Positions 34,195 to 42,189 of a stretch of DNA of 64,000 nucleotides are shown one piece after another. This DNA comes from DATEGZ01 sp035519535. Lineage in GTDB: Bacteria > Acidobacteriota > Vicinamibacteria > Vicinamibacterales > SCN-69-37. The notes under the pieces were generated by a model, which saw only the letters and a list, made by a program, of their open reading frames with translations, ran no database searches and was not told where the DNA came from. The DNA lies in NCBI GenBank assembly GCA_035519535.1, contig DATIWF010000062.1, positions 15,851 through 79,850 on the forward strand. Reading direction: 5' to 3'. Within the stretch, counting starts at the first letter, position 1. Every line of letters starts with the position of its first letter. The position numbers and the translations under genes are program-made.

Positions 34195-37172
34195 CGAATC
34201 GGCTCTCCCTTCTTCACCTGCGGCAGGCCGGTGGCCATCCACTCCGGCTGCGGCGTGCCTTTGAGATAGTGATCGAAGAACTGCTTCATCCGCACCTGGA
34301 AATCCTTCTGGTTTTCCGTCTTCGCCAGGTGATGCGGTTCGTCCGGATAGGACAGGAAAATGACCTGCTTTCCGGTCCGCCGCGCCGCATTGTAGAACTC
34401 GAGGCCCTGGTCCCAGTCCACCGCGCCGTCCGCGGTGCCTTGCAGGATCATGAACGGCGTCTGGATCTTCGTCACGTTGAAAATCGGCGACTCGCTCTCG
34501 TACAGGTCCTTCGCGTTCCACGGCGTGACGTTGGCGCCCATCCGGCCCTGGCTCGTCTCGAGGATGCCGCCGTTCCACGCGCCCGTCGACTTGTACAGCT
34601 CGCCATACATGCTGATCAGGTCCGTCAGCGGCGCGCCGGTGACCACCGCCGCGAAGATGTTCGTCTGCGTCAGAATGAACGACGACTCGTACCCGCCCCA
34701 GCTGTGTCCCTGCAGGCCGATGTGCGCCGGATCGGCGTAGCCGAGCGCGATGACCTTCTTCACCGCCGCCGTGACGCAATCGAGCGCCGACGTGCCGGGG
34801 TGGCCGATGTCGTAGACGATGTCGGGCTCGAGGACGAGGTAGCCGTCGCTCGCGTAGGCGCTCATGTGCGGGCGATCGTCGTACACCGGCATCGAGAACT
34901 GGTGATGCGTGTTGGACAGCAGCTCGTAGATATAGACGAGCATCGGGTACTGCTTGCCCGCCTGATAGCCCGCAGGCAGCGTCAGCGTGGCCTGAAGCTT
35001 GCGGCCCTTGCTGTTCGTGTAGTCGACGAGCACCCGCTTGCCCCACGCGTACTCGGAAATCTGCGGGTTCGCATCGGTGATCTTCCGCGGCGCGGCGAAC
35101 GACGAGTCGCTGACCCAGTAGTCGGGAAACTCCTCGAACGTCTGCTGCGTGAACATCACGCGGTCCGCGTCCTTTGCTTTTTGCGCCCCGCCGATGCTCT
35201 TGTCGGCCCAGATGAGCGGCGTCGGCTTGCCGCCGCCGGCGGGCAGGCGCCAGTAGCCGGATTTCTTCGTCCACTCCCCGTACGCGGTGAGCGTTTGGGG
35301 CTGCGACAGGTCGATGCCTTCGTCGGCGCCGCCCGCCCCGGCGAAGCCGCCGCCCCCGCCCCGTCCGCCGCGCCCGCCGCCGGCACCGAGCCGGGCCAGT
35401 CGCAGCTGCACCTGATCGGCGGCGCCGGCTGCCGCCGTGAGATTGGTCCCGCGCCCGCCGTCGAGCGGCTGCGACCACACGTCGAACTTGTCGTAGAGCA
35501 GCACGGACTTGCCGTCCTTCGCCCAGCCCGCGACGCCCCAGATCGGCTTCTCGGCCGCCTGATCGTTGTCGGTGTTGATGAAGTTCGCGCCGCCGGCGTC
35601 CACGCGCGCGGCCCTGCCCGTCTCGAGGTTGTACGCCATCACGTGCTGGCTCTCGAGATACAGGAACCACTTGCTGTCGGACGACGAGCCCATCGCGCGC
35701 AAGAGGCGCTTCGCGATGAGGGTGCGCGCGCCGGTCGCGGTGTCGATCCTGTAGTAGTCGGCGCGGGCCGGCTGGCCTTCGGAGAAGTCATGCTCGTAGG
35801 GGGTCGGGTCGCGCCCGATTGCCCAGCGATCGTCCGCCGTCGGCGTGACCGTCTTGATCGAGGCGTCTGCGAGCTGCAGGAACTTCTTCGACGCGACCAT
35901 CAGCACCGAGGCGAGCGTCGCCCGGCGCTCCTGTCCGACGCGGAGGATCTGCTCGGACTGCAGCTCGACGTCCTTCCAGTGATAGATGTCGAGATTCGCC
36001 TGCGGCTCGGTCGCCTCGGGCCGTGAGTCTTCTTGTGCCCGGATGCCGACGAACACGCGGCTGCCGTCCTTGCTCCAGCGCGGCGTGGTGTACTCGCTCA
36101 GGACGAAGCCTTTCGGGAAGGTCGCGTCCTGGCCGGGATCCCACTCGAGCGCCGAGGGCTGCGCCGCGGCGGCGTCGGTCCACGCGAGCAGGACGTTCTC
36201 CTTCTCGACCTTGCCGTCCGGCTTCTGGCCGCGGAGCGCCGCCAGCCGCGTGGACGCATCGCCCCACGACAGGCCGTCGTAGTCCTTCGCGGCGCTGTCG
36301 AGCGCGCGCGTTTCACCGGTCGCGAGGTTCGCGACGTAGACGCCGTTGCCCATGTGATTCGCCGCGTCTACGGTGTACGCCAGGAGCTTCCCGCCGTCGT
36401 CGAAGTCGTACTGATTCACGTTGCCGATGTTCTGGGTGACGCCCGTGGCGAGGCGACGCAGCAGAAGATCGCTGCCCCGGTGCGAGGTGTCGCCCGCGGC
36501 GCCGTTGACCTTGATTGCGATCCAGGCCGAGCCCTTGGAGAACTGATAGCCGCCGGCGTTGGGCACGTCGAACTTCGCGCCGGTCGTCAGGTCGAGCAGC
36601 TCGAATCGGCGAACGGTGTCGGCGTTCGCATTGGCGCCGGTCTGCGGTGCGGCGCCGGGCTCGGTGCTGCCGCCGCGCTGGGGCGGCGCCGCGCCGCGGG
36701 CGCCGCCGCGGGCGCCCCCGGCGCCGCGTCCGCGTCCGGCGGCCCGCGCCGGCGGATTCACGTAGTAGCCGATCCAGCGGCTGTCGTCCGAGAACTGCAC
36801 GGCCGCGCCGCCGCCCCCGCCGCCACGCCCGCCGCCGCGCCCGCCTCCGCCAGCCGCCGAGCCGACCGGAATCGTGTAGAGCTTGTCGCCATCGAGTTGC
36901 TTGACGAACAGCGTCTCGTCGCCGTCGTTGGGCGAGTACGTATACGTCGCCCACTTGCCGTCGTCGCTGATCGCCGTCGACGTGATGCGCTTCCACGGAC
37001 CGTAGTCCGCCAGCGTCAGCACTTTCTTGCCGTCCGGTGCGGTCTTGGGTGCGGCCGCCGGCGGGTTGGCGTCGGCGCGCTGTCGTGCCGCCGGTGCTGC
37101 GGGCCAGAAGACGAGCGCCAGGGACAGAACGCACCCCAGGCGGGTGAGATGTTTCAGGGATGTGACGGTCAT
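34191..37172 (-). CDS. S9-family prolyl oligopeptidase-like peptidase, secreted, with Gly/Arg-rich inserts
   Basis: 993 residues. A signal peptide (about 1-30) is followed by a beta-propeller-like region and a C-terminal alpha/beta-hydrolase with nucleophile motif GHSWGG (about residue 825), an Asp in LQGTADGAVDWDQG and a His in YPDEPHH (about 960), the S9 catalytic triad. Two low-complexity blocks are unusual: RGRGAGGARGGARG at about 140-160 and GGGRGGRGGGGG at about 605-620. It likely cleaves peptides in the periplasm. The upstream segment from ATG 37172 has GGGAG about 10 bases before the start. Confidence 0.88.
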   Translation of the reverse strand: MTVTSLKHLTRLGCVLSLALVFWPAAPAARQRADANPPAAAPKTAPDGKKVLTLADYGPWKRITSTAISDDGKWATYTYSPNDGDETLFVKQLDGDKLYTIPVGSAAGGGGRGGGRGGGGGGAAVQFSDDSRWIGYYVNPPARAAGRGRGAGGARGGARGAAPPQRGGSTEPGAAPQTGANANADTVRRFELLDLTTGAKFDVPNAGGYQFSKGSAWIAIKVNGAAGDTSHRGSDLLLRRLATGVTQNIGNVNQYDFDDGGKLLAYTVDAANHMGNGVYVANLATGETRALDSAAKDYDGLSWGDASTRLAALRGQKPDGKVEKENVLLAWTDAAAAQPSALEWDPGQDATFPKGFVLSEYTTPRWSKDGSRVFVGIRAQEDSRPEATEPQANLDIYHWKDVELQSEQILRVGQERRATLASVLMVASKKFLQLADASIKTVTPTADDRWAIGRDPTPYEHDFSEGQPARADYYRIDTATGARTLIAKRLLRAMGSSSDSKWFLYLESQHVMAYNLETGRAARVDAGGANFINTDNDQAAEKPIWGVAGWAKDGKSVLLYDKFDVWSQPLDGGRGTNLTAAAGAADQVQLRLARLGAGGGRGGRGGGGGFAGAGGADEGIDLSQPQTLTAYGEWTKKSGYWRLPAGGGKPTPLIWADKSIGGAQKAKDADRVMFTQQTFEEFPDYWVSDSSFAAPRKITDANPQISEYAWGKRVLVDYTNSKGRKLQATLTLPAGYQAGKQYPMLVYIYELLSNTHHQFSMPVYDDRPHMSAYASDGYLVLEPDIVYDIGHPGTSALDCVTAAVKKVIALGYADPAHIGLQGHSWGGYESSFILTQTNIFAAVVTGAPLTDLISMYGELYKSTGAWNGGILETSQGRMGANVTPWNAKDLYESESPIFNVTKIQTPFMILQGTADGAVDWDQGLEFYNAARRTGKQVIFLSYPDEPHHLAKTENQKDFQVRMKQFFDHYLKGTPQPEWMATGLPQVKKGEPIR

Positions 37173-37307
37173 GGCAGGGACTCCCTTGGGTGGCCCGATC
37201 CTAATCCACGTCGCGCCGTCGCGGCGCGTCCGCCACCCCCAACCCGGAACCCGGCGTCGTCGTCAAACGTATCGTTGGATTACTGAGCTCCTCGGAGGGA
37301 GGCGGGC

Positions 37308-37475
37308 ATGTCGTTCTTGAAAAAGCTCCTTGGCAAGGCTGAACCACCGAAGACGCGCGTGCGGATTTGCGTGGAATGTGGCATGCCCGTTGCCGAACAC
37401 AAGGCGTGGTGCTCGATCTACCGCGGGCAGCTCGAGATGCAGGCCGCCAAGCCGGCCGGGGCGCCGCGGAACTAG
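37308..37475 (+). CDS. 55-residue zinc-knuckle-like small protein
   Basis: Starts at ATG 37308 with GGAGG about 10 bases upstream and reads 55 residues to TAG 37473-37475. It begins MSFLKKLLGKAEPP and then has RICVECGMPVAEHKAWCSIY, a CxxCG followed by His and a third Cys (W-C), a likely zinc site with C22, C25 and C36 and His31. Too short for usual gene calls but a strong SD and sensible composition support it. Function unknown; a small ribosome- or enzyme-associated zinc protein is possible. Confidence 0.7.
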   Translation: MSFLKKLLGKAEPPKTRVRICVECGMPVAEHKAWCSIYRGQLEMQAAKPAGAPRN

Positions 37476-37568
37476 GCCCGAGGCGGTCGGCCTCCGGCCC
37501 CAGGACAGCCTCAAGTCAGACTCACTCGCTGGCCGTTCGGACTCGCGCCGGGCGCTCCGCGCCGGCGC

Positions 37569-37603
37569 GCCGCACGCCGCACGAAGCACCAAGCACTCGG
37601 CAC
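37569..37603. repeat. Heptad repeat tract, consensus NNNGCAC
   Basis: Five consecutive 7-mers: two of GCCGCAC, then GAAGCAC, CAAGCAC and TCGGCAC, just upstream of the radical SAM gene. Confidence 0.6.
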
Positions 37604-37637
37604 CCGCCCCGTGGTGCTATCCTCACAAGACCGCCCC

Positions 37638-39182
37638 ATGAACGTCCTGCTGTTCTCGATGCCGGACTCGTTCGAGCACACGCCGACGATAGCGATGCGG
37701 ATGCCCAACGGCGCGCTCGCCTCGCTCGCCGGCAACGTCGATCCGCACCATCGCGTGGCGATCGCGGATCTCGTGCTCGTGCAGTCGGCGGTGCCGCAGA
37801 CGGTGGAGCGTCTCGTCCGGTCGATCGCGCCAGACGTCGTCGGGTTGTCGGTCATGACGTTTCAGCGTCACACGGCGCGGAAGGTGATCGCGCTCGTGCG
37901 CGCGCTGCGCCCTGAGGCGCGCGTCGTCGTCGGCGGCTACGATCCGAGCCTGGCCTCGCACGTCTACGAAGATCCGGCGTTCAACGTGGATGTCATCGTG
38001 CGCGGCGAGGGCGACCACACGTTCCGGGAGCTGCTGCGGGCGATCGAATCTGGCGGCGATCTGTCGGCGATTCCCGGGCTGTCGTATCGCGACGGCGCGC
38101 GGTTCGTGCGTAATCCGGATCGGCCGGTGAGCCACCTCGACGGCGACGTGCGGCCGCCCAATCGCGCCGCGCGCGTGCTCGGCGGCTACACCCTGCTCGG
38201 CCGGCCGATTGACATCGTCGAGACGTCGCGCGGCTGCACGTACGACTGCAGCTTCTGCTCGATCATCGAGATGCGCGGCCGGAACTTCCACACCTGGGCG
38301 TTCGACCGCGTGATCGCGGACATCGCGGACGCGAAGGCTCGCGGGGCGCGGGCGGTGTTCATCGTCGACGACAACATCACGCTCAATGTCGCGCGCTTCA
38401 AGGGCCTGTGCCGCGCGATCATCGACGCGGGCCACGACGACATCGACTACGTCGTGCAGGCCATGACGAGCGCCATCGCCTCGAGCGGCGACGAGCTGGC
38501 CCGGCTCATGCGCCGGGCCGGATTCCGCTACGTCTTTCTCGGGATCGAGAACGTGCTCGACCAGGACCTCGCGTTCCTGCGCGCGAAAGCGAAGAACGTG
38601 CAGCGCGAGGGCGGACGAGCGGTGGGCAGCGCGACGCTCACCGCGGTCACGCTGCTTCGCCGGCACGGCATGCAGGTCGTGGGCGGGCTCATCGTCGGCA
38701 GTCCCGACGACACGCGCGAGTCGATCGACGCCAATCTCGAGTTCGCGCGGCGGTACGTGGACTGGCCCTACATCCAGCATCCGACGCCGTACCCCGGCAC
38801 GCCGATGACGAAGGATTTCCGGGATCGGAATCTCATCGTCAACGAGGCCGTCGAGGAGTACGACGGGACGACCGCGGTCGTGCGCACGGAGCACCTGAGC
38901 GCCGAGGACGTCGAGTTCATGCGCTGGCGCGCCGAGCGCTGGATGAAGGTCCGGCACATGCCGGCGGCGCTGGCGCACGACACGTGGTTCGTGCTCACGC
39001 ACTGGCACCGCATGCTGCAGCACACGTTCCGCGGATCGACGGTGCGGACGTGGCTGGGCCTCGAGCCCGAGCGCGAGGCGTTCCGCCGATACAAGGCGAT
39101 TCGCCGCAGGGAGCGCGAGTTCTTTCCGACCGACGCGCCGCCCTTGTCTGCCTCCACATTTTCTGCCACAGTCCGGGCGTGA
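37638..39182 (+). CDS. B12-binding radical SAM protein
   Basis: 514 residues from ATG 37638; a longer start at 37611 is disfavoured. An N-terminal cobalamin-binding-like Rossmann domain (about 30-140, DVVGLSVMTFQRH and VVVGGYDPSL) precedes the radical SAM core with C200-x3-C204-x2-C207 (RGCTYDCSFC). The order is that of class-B radical SAM enzymes acting on unactivated carbons, for example methylation or ring rearrangement. The C-terminal 120 residues carry helices common to the HpnR/HpnP/BchE-like families; the substrate cannot be told. It overlaps glgB by GTGA. Confidence 0.88.
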   Translation: MNVLLFSMPDSFEHTPTIAMRMPNGALASLAGNVDPHHRVAIADLVLVQSAVPQTVERLVRSIAPDVVGLSVMTFQRHTARKVIALVRALRPEARVVVGGYDPSLASHVYEDPAFNVDVIVRGEGDHTFRELLRAIESGGDLSAIPGLSYRDGARFVRNPDRPVSHLDGDVRPPNRAARVLGGYTLLGRPIDIVETSRGCTYDCSFCSIIEMRGRNFHTWAFDRVIADIADAKARGARAVFIVDDNITLNVARFKGLCRAIIDAGHDDIDYVVQAMTSAIASSGDELARLMRRAGFRYVFLGIENVLDQDLAFLRAKAKNVQREGGRAVGSATLTAVTLLRRHGMQVVGGLIVGSPDDTRESIDANLEFARRYVDWPYIQHPTPYPGTPMTKDFRDRNLIVNEAVEEYDGTTAVVRTEHLSAEDVEFMRWRAERWMKVRHMPAALAHDTWFVLTHWHRMLQHTFRGSTVRTWLGLEPEREAFRRYKAIRRREREFFPTDAPPLSASTFSATVRA

Positions 39183-41122
39183 GCCCGGATTCGTCAGCGG
39201 CCTCGTCCGGCCGCATCATCACGGACTACGAGGCGTACCTCTTCGGCGAGGGCCACTGGCTGCGCGCGTGGGAGAAGATGGGCGCGCGTCCCGCCGAGGT
39301 CGAGGGCCGCGCCGGATTCTCGTTCGTGGTCTGGGCGCCAAACGCGCGGCGCGTGGCCGTGGTGGGCGACTTCAATCAGTGGGACGGCCGCGCGCACCCG
39401 ATGCGCAATCTGGGCGCGAGCGGGTTGTGGGAGACGTTCGTGCCCGGCCTGGGCGAGGGCGCCGTCTACAAGTTCGAGGTCCAGCCCGTGCAGGGGCCGA
39501 CGCTCACGCGCGCCGATCCGTTCGCACTCTGCGCCGAGCTGCCGCCGCAGACGGCATCGATTACCAGCCATCTGCACGGCTACGCCTGGCGCGACGACGA
39601 GTGGATGGCGTCACGCCGTCGTCACGATGGCGGCGCGGCGCTGGATCGTCCGATGGCGATCTACGAGGTGCATCCGGGATCCTGGCGACGCCGCGCGGAC
39701 GACGGCAATCGGCGGCTGACCTGGCGCGAGCTGGCCGCCGAGCTGGTGCCGTACGTGAAGCGACTCGGCTTCACGCACGTCGAGCTCCTGCCGGTCATGG
39801 AGCACCCGTTCGACGGCTCGTGGGGCTACCAGGTCACGGGGTTCTTCGCGCCGACGTCGCGGTACGGATCGCCCGACGACTTCCGCTTCTTCGTCGACGA
39901 GTGCCACCTCCACGGGATCGGCGTGCTCCTCGACTGGGTGCCGGGCCACTTCCCGAAGGACATCCACGGGCTGATCCGGTTCGACGGCACGGCGCTCTAC
40001 GAGCACGAGGATCCGCGCCAGGGCGAGCACCAGGACTGGGGCACGCTCATCTTCAACTACAGCCGCCATGAGGTCCGCAATTTTCTCCTCGCGAGCGCGC
40101 TGTACTGGCTCGAGTCGTTTCACGCGGACGGGCTGCGCGTGGACGCCGTCGCGTCGATGATCTACCTCGACTATTCGCGCAAGGCCGACGAATGGGTCCC
40201 GAACAAGTACGGCGGCCGTGAGAATCTCGATGCGATCGATTTTCTCCGCGAGCTGAACACGCTCACGCACGCGCACCAGCCGGGCACGGTGATGATTGCC
40301 GAGGAGTCCACGGCGTTTCCCGCCGTGAGCCGGCCGACCTGGGTCGGCGGGCTCGGTTTCACGTTCAAGTGGAACATGGGCTGGATGAACGACATTCTCA
40401 CCTACGTCAGCAAGGACCCGCTCTATCGCCGCTGGGAGCACCGCCACCTCACGTTCTCGATGCTGTACGCGTGGAACGAGAACTTCGTGCTGCCGTTCTC
40501 GCACGACGAAGTCGTGCACGGCAAGGGCTCGATGATCGGCAAGGCGCCGGGCGACGCGTGGCAGAAGGCGGCCACGCTCCGCGTGCTGTACTCGTTCATG
40601 TACGCGCATCCGGGCAAGAAGCTCTTGTTCATGGGCGGCGAGTTCGGCCAGTGGCACGAGTGGAACCACGACGCGTCCCTCGACTGGCACCTGCTCGGCC
40701 ACCCGCTCCACGCCGGCCTGCAACGCTTCGTCGAGGATCTGAACCGGCTGTACGCCGCCGAGCCCGCGCTGCACGAGATCGACTTCGACCCGTCGGGCTT
40801 CGAGTGGATCGACTGCAACGACTACGAGTCGAGCGTGATCTCGCTGATGCGCCACGGACGGGCGGAGGGCGACCGCGTCGTGGTCGTGCTGAACTGGACG
40901 CCGCTCGTCCGCGCCGGGTACCGCGTCGGCGTGCCGGAGCCCGGCTATTACAAGGAGCTGCTCAACAGCGATGCCGAGTACTACGCGGGCAGCAACGTCG
41001 GCAATAAAGGCGGGCTGTTCGCCGACGCGGTGGCGGCGCACGGCCACGTGCAGTCGCTCAACCTCACGCTTCCGCCGCTTGGGGCGCTGTTCCTGAAGCG
41101 CGACGCGCCGCCAGAAGCCTGA
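39179..41122 (+). CDS. glgB: 1,4-alpha-glucan branching enzyme
   Basis: 647 residues from GTG 39179, which overlaps the radical SAM stop by GTGA. An N-terminal CBM48 domain (GFSFVVWAPNARRVAVVGDFNQWDG) leads into the GH13 (beta/alpha)8 domain with Asp322 (LRVDAV) and Glu375 (MIAEEST), spaced 53 residues as in E. coli GlgB, and LPFSHDEVVHGKGSM. The short N-terminus lacks the extra N1 domain of some branching enzymes. It forms alpha-1,6 branches in glycogen. Its coupling to a radical SAM gene is unusual; no other glycogen genes are in the window. Confidence 0.96.
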   Translation: MSPDSSAASSGRIITDYEAYLFGEGHWLRAWEKMGARPAEVEGRAGFSFVVWAPNARRVAVVGDFNQWDGRAHPMRNLGASGLWETFVPGLGEGAVYKFEVQPVQGPTLTRADPFALCAELPPQTASITSHLHGYAWRDDEWMASRRRHDGGAALDRPMAIYEVHPGSWRRRADDGNRRLTWRELAAELVPYVKRLGFTHVELLPVMEHPFDGSWGYQVTGFFAPTSRYGSPDDFRFFVDECHLHGIGVLLDWVPGHFPKDIHGLIRFDGTALYEHEDPRQGEHQDWGTLIFNYSRHEVRNFLLASALYWLESFHADGLRVDAVASMIYLDYSRKADEWVPNKYGGRENLDAIDFLRELNTLTHAHQPGTVMIAEESTAFPAVSRPTWVGGLGFTFKWNMGWMNDILTYVSKDPLYRRWEHRHLTFSMLYAWNENFVLPFSHDEVVHGKGSMIGKAPGDAWQKAATLRVLYSFMYAHPGKKLLFMGGEFGQWHEWNHDASLDWHLLGHPLHAGLQRFVEDLNRLYAAEPALHEIDFDPSGFEWIDCNDYESSVISLMRHGRAEGDRVVVVLNWTPLVRAGYRVGVPEPGYYKELLNSDAEYYAGSNVGNKGGLFADAVAAHGHVQSLNLTLPPLGALFLKRDAPPEA

Positions 41123-41166
41123 AGGGCCTGTCGATCGCCCTTGTGACGCGCCCTCGACTGCGCGAC

Positions 41167-42189
41167 TCAGGACAGCGTCTGCCGCGCGATCCGCAGCCGC
41201 AGCTCGCGCACGTCGTCGCCCCGCACCTCGCGCAGCGCCGCCGTGACGAGCGCCTTGACCATCCGCTTGCGCCAGACGAGCTCGAAGTCGGTGTTGTCCA
41301 TCGGCTTGGCGATGTCGTACGCGGCGTCGGCCGCCGCGGCAATGACATCGTCGGTCAGGGCGCGCCCGATCAGCAGCTCGGGGGCTTTCGCCGAGAGCAG
41401 CGGCCGCGAGGCCACGGCGCCGAGCGCCAGGCGCGCTTCGACGACGTGATCGCCGTCGAGCCGGACGGCCACCGCCGCCGACGCGACGGGGAAGTCGAAC
41501 GACCCGCGCCGGCGGAGCTTCCAATACGCGCTCAGCCACCCGGTCTGATCAGGAACGATCACGTCCGTGACCAGCTCGTCGGGCCGGCGAGTGAGGTACC
41601 GCATGCCGTCGTTCTGATAGAGGTCGCCGACGCTCACGACGCGCTCCCCGGCAGCTGACGCGAGACGCACGCGCGCGCCGAGCGCGACCAGCATCGGCGC
41701 CGTGTCAGTGGACGACACGGCCAGGCACCGCGGGCTCGACGTCGCGACCCAGCACGTCTTGCCGTCCTTCTTCAGGCAGAAGTCGATGGCTTTGCGCCAT
41801 TCGAGGCTTTGGTCGTAGTAGGTGCAGCGCGTGTCGAGGCACAGGTTGCCGCCGATCGTGCCCATGTTGCGCAGATGCGGTGTGGCGACCTGCGCGGCGG
41901 CCTGCCAGAGGCCCGGGCACCGCGCGCGCAGCCGGTCGTCGCGCACGATCTCGGTCAGCGTCACGCCGGCGCCGATCGTGAACCCGGCGCCGTTGCGAAT
42001 CGCCTTGAGCGCGTCGATGCCGCGAAGCGCGATGACCGTGCGCGGCGTCTGCTGGCGCCGCTTCATGTTCGGAATCAGATCCGTGCCGCCCGCGAGCAGC
42101 ATCGTGTCAGCCGGCGATTCGGCCAGCCACGCGACGGCGTCCTCGACGCTGCGCGGCGCGCGGAACCGGAACGGCGGCAAGCGCATCAT
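41167..42189 (-). CDS. FAD subunit of a molybdenum hydroxylase, 4-hydroxybenzoyl-CoA reductase beta-like
   Basis: 340 residues from ATG 42189, which overlaps the large-subunit stop by ATGA. The FAD loop motifs LLAGGTDLIPNMKRR (about 31-45) and TIGGNLCLD (111-119) mark the xanthine-dehydrogenase-like FAD domain. An insert carries Cys122, Cys138, Cys146 and Cys155 (spacing 15, 7 and 8 residues between), the arrangement that binds an extra 4Fe-4S cluster in 4-hydroxybenzoyl-CoA reductase HcrB. The subunit passes electrons between that cluster and the enzyme's other centres. The direction of catalysis and substrate remain unknown. Confidence 0.85.
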   Translation of the reverse strand: MMRLPPFRFRAPRSVEDAVAWLAESPADTMLLAGGTDLIPNMKRRQQTPRTVIALRGIDALKAIRNGAGFTIGAGVTLTEIVRDDRLRARCPGLWQAAAQVATPHLRNMGTIGGNLCLDTRCTYYDQSLEWRKAIDFCLKKDGKTCWVATSSPRCLAVSSTDTAPMLVALGARVRLASAAGERVVSVGDLYQNDGMRYLTRRPDELVTDVIVPDQTGWLSAYWKLRRRGSFDFPVASAAVAVRLDGDHVVEARLALGAVASRPLLSAKAPELLIGRALTDDVIAAAADAAYDIAKPMDNTDFELVWRKRMVKALVTAALREVRGDDVRELRLRIARQTLS

